Program-made: the position numbers and the translations under genes | Assembly (NCBI GenBank): GCA_965279735.1 | Contig: OZ257260.1 | Location: 434,001 to 498,000, forward strand | Reading direction: 5' to 3' | Origin: CAIUGU01 sp965279735 | GTDB lineage: Bacteria; Pseudomonadota; Gammaproteobacteria; Steroidobacterales; Steroidobacteraceae | DNA length: 64,000 bases | Shown here: one piece after another, positions 8,287-16,037 of the stretch | How positions within the stretch are numbered: the first letter of the stretch is position 1 | Layout of the letters: the number at the start of each line of letters is the position of its first letter | The notes under the pieces: model-generated | Seen by the model: only the letters and a program-made list of their open reading frames with translations | What the model was told of the DNA's origin: nothing | Databases searched by the model: none

Positions 8287-8658
8287 GAGGTATACGTGAG
8301 GCGCGGGCCTGGAAAAACGGGCCGCAATCGTCGCACAGGCACAACTACGAAGTCCAAATACGGATTGGCAGGGCTGCAAAGCTATTGGTCATATCGCTGT
8401 CGGAAAGCCCACGTGCGTGGAAATCACTGCTTCAACCCGCTGCGGCTTTTTGAAAGAAAAGGCCTTGTTTTTCCGCGTTATGTACGGCCTCACGCAGAGT
8501 GTGACCTGCGTCAAGTCGCGCTTGCTTACAGAGCCGTGAGTGGAGGTACCGTGCACACTTCACACGAGGTAGCGTAAGCCGTTGAGTCCATACGGCGTCC
8601 CCATCGACTGGCACGATGCCTGCTTTACTCCTGGTAGTCCGATTATCGAGGAGTATGT
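8287..8658. other. Divergent promoter region between cysD and the PEP-CTERM gene
   Basis: This region of about 370 bases has no credible gene. It contains the 5' control region of cysDNC on the minus strand and, near its right end, the sigma-54 site at 8609-8624. An activator of the PrsR type would be expected to bind upstream of that site. No clear palindromic operator was identified by eye. Confidence 0.5.
8609..8624 (+). promoter_or_regulatory. Sigma-54 promoter of the PEP-CTERM gene
   Basis: TGGCACGATGCCTGCT fits the -24/-12 consensus TGGCACG-N4-TTGCW with one mismatch (CTGC for TTGC). The invariant GG (8610-8611) and GC (8622-8623) are exactly 10 bases apart. Transcription would start near 8634, giving a leader of about 25 bases to the ATG at 8659. 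PEP-CTERM genes are known to be sigma-54/PrsR targets in some bacteria, and prsR and prsK are encoded 3-5 kb away. Confidence 0.8.
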
Positions 8659-9327
8659 ATGTCGAAGATTCTTCCGAAGATTGCAATGTTGGCGGGATGC
8701 CTCGTTGCCAGTGCCGCAGCCAATGCGGGGTTCTACTACAGTGATGCCTTGGGAAATCCCGACGCTGCGCTGTCCACGATTCCCGTTCCCAATGTCAACA
8801 ACTTCAAAGGCCAGCTGGGCACCGCCGGAGTCGGTGAATACAACCTCGGCACGAGCCTCGCTGTATCAGGCCCTGGAACCCTCACATTCTCCCTGTGGGG
8901 CAAGGAGGCGGGTTACACGAATCAGTTCAACTATGCCGGATCTCAGTTGTTCACGACTGCCGGATTGCCTGATTCCGTATGGAACAAATCGCAGACATCG
9001 AGCCCGTTCGATGTCACCGGCGGGTTGTTGAACTTCTCGTATTGCGTGATCGCAGGCGGTTCAGGCTGCGTGACGAATCTTGGCAATCAGAGCACTTACT
9101 ACGGCTCGGCCCAGTCGATTGGCATCAAGATCATCGATGACTCGACTGCCTGGCTGTTGTGGGACGACTCGGGTGCAGGTCCCGACGACAACCATGACGA
9201 CATGATCGTCAAGGTCAAGTACACCTCGGTTCCCGAGCCCGGTACGAACCTTCTGCTCGGTATGGGTATTGCCGGAATGATCGTGGCAATGCGCAAGAAA
9301 CGTAAACAGGCAGTTCAAGCCGCGTAA
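8659..9327 (+). CDS. PEP-CTERM sorting domain protein
   Basis: A 222-residue secreted protein. The signal peptide ends near residue 23 (SAAANA). The C-terminus has the full tripartite PEP-CTERM signal: VPEP motif, hydrophobic segment and a basic RKKRK cluster. Such proteins are recognised by exosortase, here encoded at 44.7-46.2 kb. The mature part (about 24-190) is rich in Gly, Asn and aromatic residues and was not assigned to a family. The start follows a CGAGGAG ribosome-binding site. Regulation is probably by the sigma-54 promoter just upstream. It is the only PEP-CTERM substrate recognised in the window. Confidence 0.92.
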   Translation: MSKILPKIAMLAGCLVASAAANAGFYYSDALGNPDAALSTIPVPNVNNFKGQLGTAGVGEYNLGTSLAVSGPGTLTFSLWGKEAGYTNQFNYAGSQLFTTAGLPDSVWNKSQTSSPFDVTGGLLNFSYCVIAGGSGCVTNLGNQSTYYGSAQSIGIKIIDDSTAWLLWDDSGAGPDDNHDDMIVKVKYTSVPEPGTNLLLGMGIAGMIVAMRKKRKQAVQAA

Positions 9328-9370
9328 GACAAGAAGAATGAGCCGGTTTTCACACCGGCACCAATGATTG

Positions 9371-9398
9371 AAAACGGCGCCTCTGGCGCCGTTTTTTT
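9371..9398. terminator. Bidirectional Rho-independent terminator
   Basis: AAACGGCGCC (9372-9381) and GGCGCCGTTT (9385-9394) form a 10-pair stem with a TCT loop, followed by a run of T to 9398. On the minus strand the same stem is followed by TTTTC. It sits between the convergent PEP-CTERM and bfr genes and can serve both. Confidence 0.93.
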
Positions 9399-9452
9399 GC
9401 GAGTCAGTAGCCCGCAGCCTGAGTCAACGCGAGATCACCGCAGGTCACGCGC

Positions 9453-9929
9453 TCAGCTTTCATCCTTGAGCTGCGACTGCGTGTAGTTTTCGAGACCAAT
9501 GCGCTTGATGAGCTCCAGCTGCGTTTCCAGCCAATCGATGTGTTCTTCCTCCGACTCGAGGATATTTTCGAACAGCTCCCGGGAAACGTAATCGGCCGCA
9601 GCCTCGCAATCGGCGATGGCTGCTTTCAGATCCGGATGCGCCATCAGCTCGAGCTTCAGATCACATTCGATGACTTCCTGCACGGTCTGTCCGATCATCA
9701 GCTTGCCCAGATCCTGGAGGTTTGGGAGCCCGTCCAGAAACAGGATGCGCTCGATCAGGGCATCCGCGTGCTTCATCTCGTCAATGGACTCCTCATATTC
9801 ATGCTTCTTGAGGCGGCCCAATCCCCAGTGCCCATACATGCGTGAATGCAGGAAGTACTGGTTGATGGCAGTCAGCTCATTCTTGAGCACGACATTAAGA
9901 TGACGGATGACGTTGGGATCGCCTTTCAT
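9453..9929 (-). CDS. bfr: Bacterioferritin
   Basis: An iron-storage protein that forms a 24-subunit shell with haem between subunits and a di-iron ferroxidase site. The start at 9929 gives the canonical MKGDPNVIRHLN N-terminus and 158 residues, the usual length. The frame could extend 20 codons upstream, but an AGGAG ribosome-binding site supports 9929. Ferroxidase ligands are visible in NELTAINQYF, YEESIDEMKHAD and the later ESEEEHIDWLE helix. It lies downstream of bfd on the same strand. Confidence 0.96.
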   Translation of the reverse strand: MKGDPNVIRHLNVVLKNELTAINQYFLHSRMYGHWGLGRLKKHEYEESIDEMKHADALIERILFLDGLPNLQDLGKLMIGQTVQEVIECDLKLELMAHPDLKAAIADCEAAADYVSRELFENILESEEEHIDWLETQLELIKRIGLENYTQSQLKDES

Positions 9930-10049
9930 AGCCTTGAACTCCTGGGAGATGCAAGGCGTGATCTTGGTTGAGCGCCGTGGCGTCCGCAACCAGAGAATGG
10001 GTAAACGGCAGGTTAGCGCGAAGCAGAAATCGAATCAGTCGCAGTTACG

Positions 10050-10244
10050 TCAGGCAGCGGCCTGACATGAACGCGATCGCGAAGCGAGGTGTTCGTCAAT
10101 GATTTCACGGGCTGTGTTTTCGCAGCGACCGCAGCACCCCGCCACAGGGACACGGCACTGCACCTGTGCCAGCGTGGACGCGCCCTTATCCACCAGATCT
10201 CTGATCTGATGATCGGTAACGGCGTGGCAAATGCAGACATACAT
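10050..10244 (-). CDS. bfd: Bacterioferritin-associated ferredoxin
   Basis: A 64-residue [2Fe-2S] protein that reduces bacterioferritin to release stored iron. The four cluster cysteines are in the early CICH motif and the later CCGRC motif, the Bfd arrangement. The ATG at 10244 gives MYVCICHAVTD, the standard start; the frame continues upstream without a supporting start. It precedes bfr by about 120 bases. A Fur-box-like site lies about 50-70 bases upstream. Confidence 0.93.
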   Translation of the reverse strand: MYVCICHAVTDHQIRDLVDKGASTLAQVQCRVPVAGCCGRCENTAREIIDEHLASRSRSCQAAA

Positions 10245-10293
10245 GGGGAGGCAGTTCCTGGATCCAGTTGATGTTGGGACAGAGCGTAAACCG

Positions 10294-10314
10294 TAATAAG
10301 AATGATTGTCAATT
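10294..10314 (-). promoter_or_regulatory. Fur box overlapping the bfd promoter
   Basis: On the minus strand, TTGACAATCATTCTTATTA closely resembles the Fur 7-1-7 consensus (TGATAATNATTATCA). The same bases hold a -35-like TTGACA. Repression by iron-loaded Fur would fit Bfd, which is needed when iron is scarce. Confidence 0.65.
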
Positions 10315-10381
10315 AAGTCATCGAGAAAATGTCCCATGCTCTCTGGGGACATGCAAGTCTTTGTATTTCCTGTGGTTAACA

Positions 10382-10413
10382 AGTGCGCCTGATCGCCAGT
10401 GCGCCTGATCGCC
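10382..10413. repeat. Perfect tandem duplication of 16 bp
   Basis: The 16-mer AGTGCGCCTGATCGCC occurs twice head to tail (10382-10397 and 10398-10413), between bfd and the 3' end of the outer-membrane protein gene. It looks like a recent slippage duplication. Confidence 0.8.
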
Positions 10414-10423
10414 TGCCAGCACC

Positions 10424-11734
10424 TTAAAAGGTGAATGGGGTGGAGGCGATGGTGCCGTAACGGTAAGACAGGGTTAGGTAGTACAGATTGCCCGTATAGG
10501 TGTTGAGCAGCGAATCGCTATCCGAATCCGTGTAGGTGTATCCCCCTGTCACGAATGTTGCCTTGCCAACGCGCCAGTCCACCCTGACACCGGCGATCTG
10601 CCTGGTCCTGTCCTGCGCCGCAACGGTTTCGTATTCGTTCTGTTCATACCGGTAGGTCACGAATCCCTGCAGCCTTGGGGTCATCTGGCGGCTGAATTCA
10701 CCGGTTCCGTACCAGGAATTCTCGTTGACGCCCACATCGTTGACGTAGTCCAGTTGGGAATAGCCCCCACCGAGGCTTAGTCGCGTGCGCGGGCGTTCAA
10801 ACGCAAACAGCAAGCTGCCGTAGTACGCCGCGGCGGGGTTGGCGGATGCAAGCACATCAGCCGTGCCGAGATCGGGCTGCAGGTTCCTGCTGATGAATTG
10901 TTCGGAGGTGTTCTGGTATTCGGACGCCAGATTGAGGTCCATCGTCCAGGATGGAGCGACCCTGCGATTCCATTTCAGGCGGACGAGTGGTTTCGTGAAC
11001 GACTCAGTGTCGGTTTCTATTCGATTCGCGCCCAAGTCGGCGGATAGGCTCTGACGGTCGCCTTTGGCACTCCAAGTGGCATAGACCGCAGGTCGATCGT
11101 ATTCGGGGTTGCCTGGAGCGTCATATTCAACCCGCGTATCTGTGGCAACGATCCCCCAAGAGGCGTTTTCAGACAGCTTTCTGCGGAAGGCTAGGGACGC
11201 CTTCAAGGTCTGCTCGTCAATCTGATCAGACTCTTCGTACATGACGTCGCCATAGCGGCCGGAAAAGGTCAGGTCCGATTGCCCACCAAGCCGCAGGATG
11301 AGGTCGGGGCCCGTGCTGAAATTATTGATGTTTTGCCGGTTCTCGGGGGTGACAGGCTCGAACTGATTAATGGTGATCTGGCCGTAGGTATCCTCGACAG
11401 CCCAGAGGAATGTGTCGGGAACGATTCCAAGCATAAGGCTGCCCGCCGCCAGGCCCTGGAAATCGTCTTCATATGTTTCGTCGGCGTAGTGAATGTAGCT
11501 GCCGCGTCCGTCCAGGGAAGCCTGGATCCGCCTGCTGTCCAGGCTGTAGAAGATCGCTCCTCCAATCGACGACAACGTGTCACTGACCGGATTGGCATCG
11601 ACCAGCGTAGCGTTGTCGGTATGCCCGGCTCCCGCATCGATTGACCAGCCGATATCGGCGAACGCGAGAGGAGCAAGCGCCACGCAAGCAATCCCGGTGA
11701 TCCCGACTTTCACGACTTGCGCACGGTTTGGCAT
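10424..11734 (-). CDS. Outer-membrane beta-barrel protein of the PEP-CTERM/exopolysaccharide cluster
   Basis: A 436-residue exported protein with a signal peptide ending near residue 26 (LAFA). It has a series of alternating amphipathic strands rich in Tyr, Ser, Gly and Thr, and a C-terminal Phe, as expected for a BAM-assembled barrel. It resembles the uncharacterised outer-membrane proteins found beside XrtA/PEP-CTERM export genes. It is divergent from prsR, with about 230 bases between. A role as an outer-membrane channel or exopolysaccharide-associated barrel is inferred from context only. Confidence 0.75.
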   Translation of the reverse strand: MPNRAQVVKVGITGIACVALAPLAFADIGWSIDAGAGHTDNATLVDANPVSDTLSSIGGAIFYSLDSRRIQASLDGRGSYIHYADETYEDDFQGLAAGSLMLGIVPDTFLWAVEDTYGQITINQFEPVTPENRQNINNFSTGPDLILRLGGQSDLTFSGRYGDVMYEESDQIDEQTLKASLAFRRKLSENASWGIVATDTRVEYDAPGNPEYDRPAVYATWSAKGDRQSLSADLGANRIETDTESFTKPLVRLKWNRRVAPSWTMDLNLASEYQNTSEQFISRNLQPDLGTADVLASANPAAAYYGSLLFAFERPRTRLSLGGGYSQLDYVNDVGVNENSWYGTGEFSRQMTPRLQGFVTYRYEQNEYETVAAQDRTRQIAGVRVDWRVGKATFVTGGYTYTDSDSDSLLNTYTGNLYYLTLSYRYGTIASTPFTF

Positions 11735-11967
11735 ATCGAACCCTGTGTTTTAGGAACTTTGCGGATTGAAGCGGAACATACCAAATCCCGGCCCCGACAT
11801 TGCAGTACGGCGATCCAGCTGCAATATGCTGCGTGCACTCCCGGGCCGGGTTTGCATTGGGCACTGGAACTGGTACATGCGTCACAGGCCAAGGCCTTAT
11901 GACGTATTCCGTCGTTGCGATACTGATAAAATTTGCGACACCAAAGCTCAAGAAATCTTACAACTCT

Positions 11968-13341
11968 ATGCGTAATGCCGGTCCACCGGGTCAACTCCTG
12001 ATCGTTGAGGACGACCCAGAGCTTCGCAAGCAGTTGCGCTGGAGCTTTGACGCCTACGAGCCCCTCTTCGCTGAAAACCGCGAGGAAGCCATCGCAGCCC
12101 TGCGTCGTTTCGAGCCCGCAGTGGTCCTCCAGGACCTCGGCCTCCCGCCTGATCCATCGGGCTCTACGGAGGGTCTTGCCACTCTCACCCAGATACTCGA
12201 GCTGGCTCCGCGAACGAAAGTTGTCGTGGTCACGGGCCACCACGATCGCCAGACTGCAGTGCAGGCGGTCGGCATGGGAGCTTACGATTTTTACGAGAAG
12301 CCCGTCGATATCGACGCCCTGCACCTGATCGTCAGCCGCGCCTTCCACATAGCGCGCCTCGAACAGGAAGTCGAGCAGCTGCGTAGCCGTGAGTCTGCAG
12401 GTGGGTTGCATGGCATTGTCGCGGCAGACAGGTCGATGTTGAGCGTATGCCGGATGATCGAGAAGGTGGCGCCGGCGGATGTTGCCGTGCTTATCCTCGG
12501 CGAGAGCGGCACCGGCAAGGAACTCATAGCCAACGCCATTCATCAGCAGAGCAGCCGTCGCGACAAGCGCTTTTTGGCGATCAATTGCGCCGCCATTCCG
12601 GAGCAGTTGCTCGAGGCTGAACTATTCGGCTACGAGCGTGGCGCCTATACGGGCGCAGCCAAGACGACTCCCGGTAAATTCGAGTACGCAGACGGCGGCA
12701 CGCTTTTTCTTGACGAGGTCGGGGACATGCCGTTGCCGTTGCAGGCCAAGCTCCTGCGCTTCCTGCAGAACAAGGTCATCGAGCGCGTGGGCGGTCGCCA
12801 GGAAATTCCAGTGGATGTGCGCGTAGTCGCTGCGACCAACCAGAACCTAGAATCGGCCCTGAAAGAGCAGCGCTTCCGTACCGACCTGTACTACCGTTTG
12901 AGCGAAGTGACCATCCAGGTTCCGCCATTGCGTGAACGGCCGGGCGATATCCTCGCATTGAGCCATGTATTCCTTGCGCGGCACGCCCAGAAGAAGGCCA
13001 AGCGCGCCTTCAGTCAGGATGCGATCAATGCGCTGACGGCATATGAATGGCCAGGCAATGTCCGGGAACTGGAGAACAAGGTCAAAGTGGCGTGCCTGCT
13101 GGGCGATGAAGCCCTGGTTTCGGCGTCGGACTTGGGGATAGGCACGAACATAGGCTCCGGTCTCAATTTCAACCTGAAGGAAGTCCGCAACCAGGCAGAA
13201 AGCGACGCAGTAGGGCGTGCGATGTCGGTCGCGGGTGGCAATATCTCAAAGGCTGCCGATCTGCTCGGCATCTCCCGGCCGACACTGTACGACCTGCTTG
13301 CCCGTCATCGTCCTGCGGCCGCCAATAGTGAGGAATCATGA
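11968..13341 (+). CDS. prsR: PEP-CTERM system sigma-54-dependent response regulator PrsR
   Basis: An NtrC-type activator with three domains. The receiver (about 1-120) has acidic residues EDD, a phospho-acceptor Asp in VVLQDLGLPP and Lys in EKP. The AAA+ domain (about 140-385) has Walker A GESGTGKE near residue 178 and GAYTGA, a variant of the sigma-54-contacting GAFTGA loop, near residue 226. The Fis-type helix-turn-helix is at the C-terminus (about 415-450). The start at 11968 gives 457 residues, typical of PrsR; in-frame starts upstream would add unrelated sequence. Its stop overlaps the next gene by ATGA. It probably acts at the sigma-54 promoters near 8.6 kb and 48.2 kb. Confidence 0.92.
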   Translation: MRNAGPPGQLLIVEDDPELRKQLRWSFDAYEPLFAENREEAIAALRRFEPAVVLQDLGLPPDPSGSTEGLATLTQILELAPRTKVVVVTGHHDRQTAVQAVGMGAYDFYEKPVDIDALHLIVSRAFHIARLEQEVEQLRSRESAGGLHGIVAADRSMLSVCRMIEKVAPADVAVLILGESGTGKELIANAIHQQSSRRDKRFLAINCAAIPEQLLEAELFGYERGAYTGAAKTTPGKFEYADGGTLFLDEVGDMPLPLQAKLLRFLQNKVIERVGGRQEIPVDVRVVAATNQNLESALKEQRFRTDLYYRLSEVTIQVPPLRERPGDILALSHVFLARHAQKKAKRAFSQDAINALTAYEWPGNVRELENKVKVACLLGDEALVSASDLGIGTNIGSGLNFNLKEVRNQAESDAVGRAMSVAGGNISKAADLLGISRPTLYDLLARHRPAAANSEES

Positions 13342-13940
13342 GCGTCTGGAAATTGCGGTTTCGACAGCTGTTCAGCATCGCGATCGTCTTGTTGATCGTT
13401 GGTGCAGTGGTGCCGGTAACGGCGCAGGAAGTCGCTGCTGATTACGTCATTGGACCCGGCGACCAGTTGCAGGTGTACGTGTGGCGCAATCCCGAGCTTT
13501 CGACCACGGTGCCTGTGCGGCCGGACGGCAAGATTTCGACGCCGCTCGTCGAGAACATGGTTGCCGTGGGTAAGTCACCCTCGCAACTCGCGCGTGACAT
13601 GGAAGTGGTGCTGGGTGAATTCGTCCGTGAGCCGAAGGTAAACGTGATCGTCAACCAGGCGGTCAGTACATACAGCCAGGTGAAGGTCATGGGCCAGGTC
13701 AAGACTCCCCAGGCCATTCCTTATCGCGAAGGGCTCAAGGTTCTGGATGTGGTGCTGGCTTCAGGTGGACTGACCGAGTTCGCCGCGCCCAATCGCTCGC
13801 GCATCCTGCGCGACGGCAAAGGCAAGAAGCAGGAAGAGATTCGCGTCAAGCTGGGCGACCTGATGGATGACGGCGATCTGAGCCAGAACTACGACCTGCG
13901 GCCTGGGGACGTCTTTATCGTCCCGCAATCAAGATTCTGA
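13338..13940 (+). CDS. XrtA-associated polysaccharide export protein (Wza-like)
   Basis: A 200-residue periplasmic or outer-membrane export protein. A hydrophobic N-terminal segment (about 10-31) is followed by the polysaccharide-export domain (YVIGPGDQLQVYVWRNPELS, about 36-55 onward) and an SLBB-like region (about 115-165). The C-terminus has the LRPGDVFIVPQSRF signature. It is shorter than Wza (about 380 residues), as in exosortase-linked clusters. It overlaps prsR by four bases and precedes prsK by 15 bases. It likely forms part of the exopolysaccharide exit pore. Confidence 0.9.
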   Translation: MSVWKLRFRQLFSIAIVLLIVGAVVPVTAQEVAADYVIGPGDQLQVYVWRNPELSTTVPVRPDGKISTPLVENMVAVGKSPSQLARDMEVVLGEFVREPKVNVIVNQAVSTYSQVKVMGQVKTPQAIPYREGLKVLDVVLASGGLTEFAAPNRSRILRDGKGKKQEEIRVKLGDLMDDGDLSQNYDLRPGDVFIVPQSRF

Positions 13941-13955
13941 CAAGGGCACCCGCCG

Positions 13956-15977
13956 ATGCCTGGCCTCGGTGTATTGAGCTACGCACTGGCGTGCGTCGCC
14001 TTCGTGGTGCTCGCCGGTCTTGCCTTCGCCTCTGACAGGCGTGCCCGCCAGGGACGTGCGCTCGCACTCGCGGCACTCGTGAGTGCGCTCTGGGCTGGCC
14101 TGCTGGCCACCCACGAATCCACTGATTCAATACCCGGCTGGCTGGTGGTAGCCGCTGAAGTAGCACGCTATGCAGCGTGGTTGCGCTTCCTCCTGATGCT
14201 CGCTCCCCCGAAGCTGCCCCGCTTCGCGCGCGTGATGGTAATCGTGCTGCTGATTGCCTGGCTTGCCTTGGACGTACTGCTGAGGGATCTGGATCGGGTC
14301 CTGGCACGAGGTGGCCTCGTGGCAGCGCTCCTCGGACTTGTGGCGCTTGAGCAGATATACCGCAACGCTTCGAGTGAAGCGCGTGGGGATCTGAATCTCC
14401 TGGTTGTCGGAATCGGTGGTCTGTTCGCCTTTGACCTCTTCCTTTTTTCACAGGCGGAACTGTTCCGGGGATTCGATCCCGACTCCTGGCAGGCGCGGGG
14501 CATCGTCAACACCTTGCTTGTGCCGTTCCTGTTTATTGGCGCGCGGCGCCTGTCCAAGGTGCGGTTCGACTTGTTCGTCTCGCGCAAGGTGACGTTTTAT
14601 ACGACGGCATTCCTCGCTGTCGGCATCTATGCATTGTTGATGGCGGGTGTCGGTCTGCTGATTCGCGAGATCGGAGGCGAGTGGGGCGGGACGATCAGGC
14701 TCGCCTTCCTCGGTGGCGCGATTGCAGTCCTCGCGGTGCTCGTCGGCTCCGACTCGATGAGGCGTCAGCTGCGCGTATTCCTGAGCAAGCATTTCTATCG
14801 TACGAAGTACGACTATCGCCTTGAGTGGTTGCGATTCATTCGCACGCTGTCCGCTGCCAGCGCTACGGACGTGCCTGCCGCTGCCGTCCAGTCCGTGGCG
14901 CAGATTCTGGATTCTCCGGGTGGCGTCTTGTTCCGCCAACCCGACGGTGCGGCAGCGTTCGTTCCCGTTGCTGCCTGGCCACCGACGATTGACGGTCTCA
15001 ACGAAGGTCATGCCGTCCCTGCCACGTCGCAAATGATCGAATTCATCAGTACAAAAAGGTGGATCGTCGACCTTCGTGAGCGGGAAGCGAAACCCGAGTT
15101 GTACGAGAACGCAGCTATACCCCCCTGGCTTTCTGGCGATTCACGATGGCGCCTCGTCTCACCCATTTTCCTCGGTGACAAACTGCTTGGTTTTTTCGTG
15201 CTGATGGCGCCCCCACCTCCGTTCCGGCTCATATTCGAAGACCGCGACCTGTTGAACACGGCTGGCCAGCATGTGGCGACGCTGCTGGCCCAGCACGATG
15301 CCGATCGCCGGGTGGCCGAGCTCAGCCAGTTCGAAGCCTACAATCGGCTCACGACGTTCGTGATGCACGATCTCAAGAACTGCGCAGCACAGTTGTCATT
15401 GCTCGTCGGCAACGCCGTCCGGCACAAGCACAACCCGGAGTTCATTGACGATGCCATTTCCACGATTGCCCATACCTCGGAGCGGATGCTGCGGCTGATC
15501 GAACAATTGCGTCGTGAGAACGCGGAGACGCCAGCCCGTCCCTACAAGCTGCAGGAAGCCGTCAAAACTGCAATTGATCGCTGCGCATCACGCAAGCCTC
15601 ACCCGGTGCTCGAATCCGGCTCCGAGCGACCCTGCGTTGTCTCGGCCGACCCTGAGCGGCTGGCTGCTGCCCTGGAGCATGTCATCCGCAACGCCCAGGA
15701 AGCATCAGGCGAGGGGGGTGAGGTGCGCATCTCGATGGAGGAACACGACGGCATGGCGCGCCTGACGGTCCGGGATACGGGCACCGGAATGGACGCCGAG
15801 TTCATCCGCTTGCGGCTGTTCCGGCCTTTCGACACCACCAAGGGTGAAAAAGGCATGGGCATCGGCGCGTACCAGGCCCGGGAATTTGCGCGCAGTATCG
15901 GGGGGGAGGTCAAAGTCCGGAGCGAACCCGGGCTCGGAACGTGGTTTTCCTTCGACTTTCCCCTGGTGCCGTCATGA
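13956..15977 (+). CDS. prsK: PEP-CTERM system histidine kinase PrsK
   Basis: A 673-residue inner-membrane sensor kinase. The first 270 residues form about eight to nine membrane segments. A GAF-like domain (about 290-440) follows. The phospho-acceptor His is near residue 470 in VMHDLKN. The N-box NAQEAS is near 577, the G1 box DTGTGMD near 607, and a final GMGIGAYQAREF/GLGTWFSF ATPase lid is present. This layout is that of the PrsK family, the partner of PrsR. The signal sensed is unknown. It sits downstream of the export gene rather than beside prsR. Confidence 0.92.
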   Translation: MPGLGVLSYALACVAFVVLAGLAFASDRRARQGRALALAALVSALWAGLLATHESTDSIPGWLVVAAEVARYAAWLRFLLMLAPPKLPRFARVMVIVLLIAWLALDVLLRDLDRVLARGGLVAALLGLVALEQIYRNASSEARGDLNLLVVGIGGLFAFDLFLFSQAELFRGFDPDSWQARGIVNTLLVPFLFIGARRLSKVRFDLFVSRKVTFYTTAFLAVGIYALLMAGVGLLIREIGGEWGGTIRLAFLGGAIAVLAVLVGSDSMRRQLRVFLSKHFYRTKYDYRLEWLRFIRTLSAASATDVPAAAVQSVAQILDSPGGVLFRQPDGAAAFVPVAAWPPTIDGLNEGHAVPATSQMIEFISTKRWIVDLREREAKPELYENAAIPPWLSGDSRWRLVSPIFLGDKLLGFFVLMAPPPPFRLIFEDRDLLNTAGQHVATLLAQHDADRRVAELSQFEAYNRLTTFVMHDLKNCAAQLSLLVGNAVRHKHNPEFIDDAISTIAHTSERMLRLIEQLRRENAETPARPYKLQEAVKTAIDRCASRKPHPVLESGSERPCVVSADPERLAAALEHVIRNAQEASGEGGEVRISMEEHDGMARLTVRDTGTGMDAEFIRLRLFRPFDTTKGEKGMGIGAYQAREFARSIGGEVKVRSEPGLGTWFSFDFPLVPS

Positions 15978-16037
15978 CCGAGATGTGGGCCCGAATCACA
16001 TCGTCCGCGCAACGGTTCTGGTAGCCTTCAGAGCAGA

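Noticed and set aside
8572..8579. Octamer GCGTAAGC shared with 48141-48148 upstream of both sigma-54 promoters, considered as a PrsR site
   Set aside because: A shared 8-mer is expected by chance between two regions of this size, and the distance to the promoters differs (30 and 17 bases).
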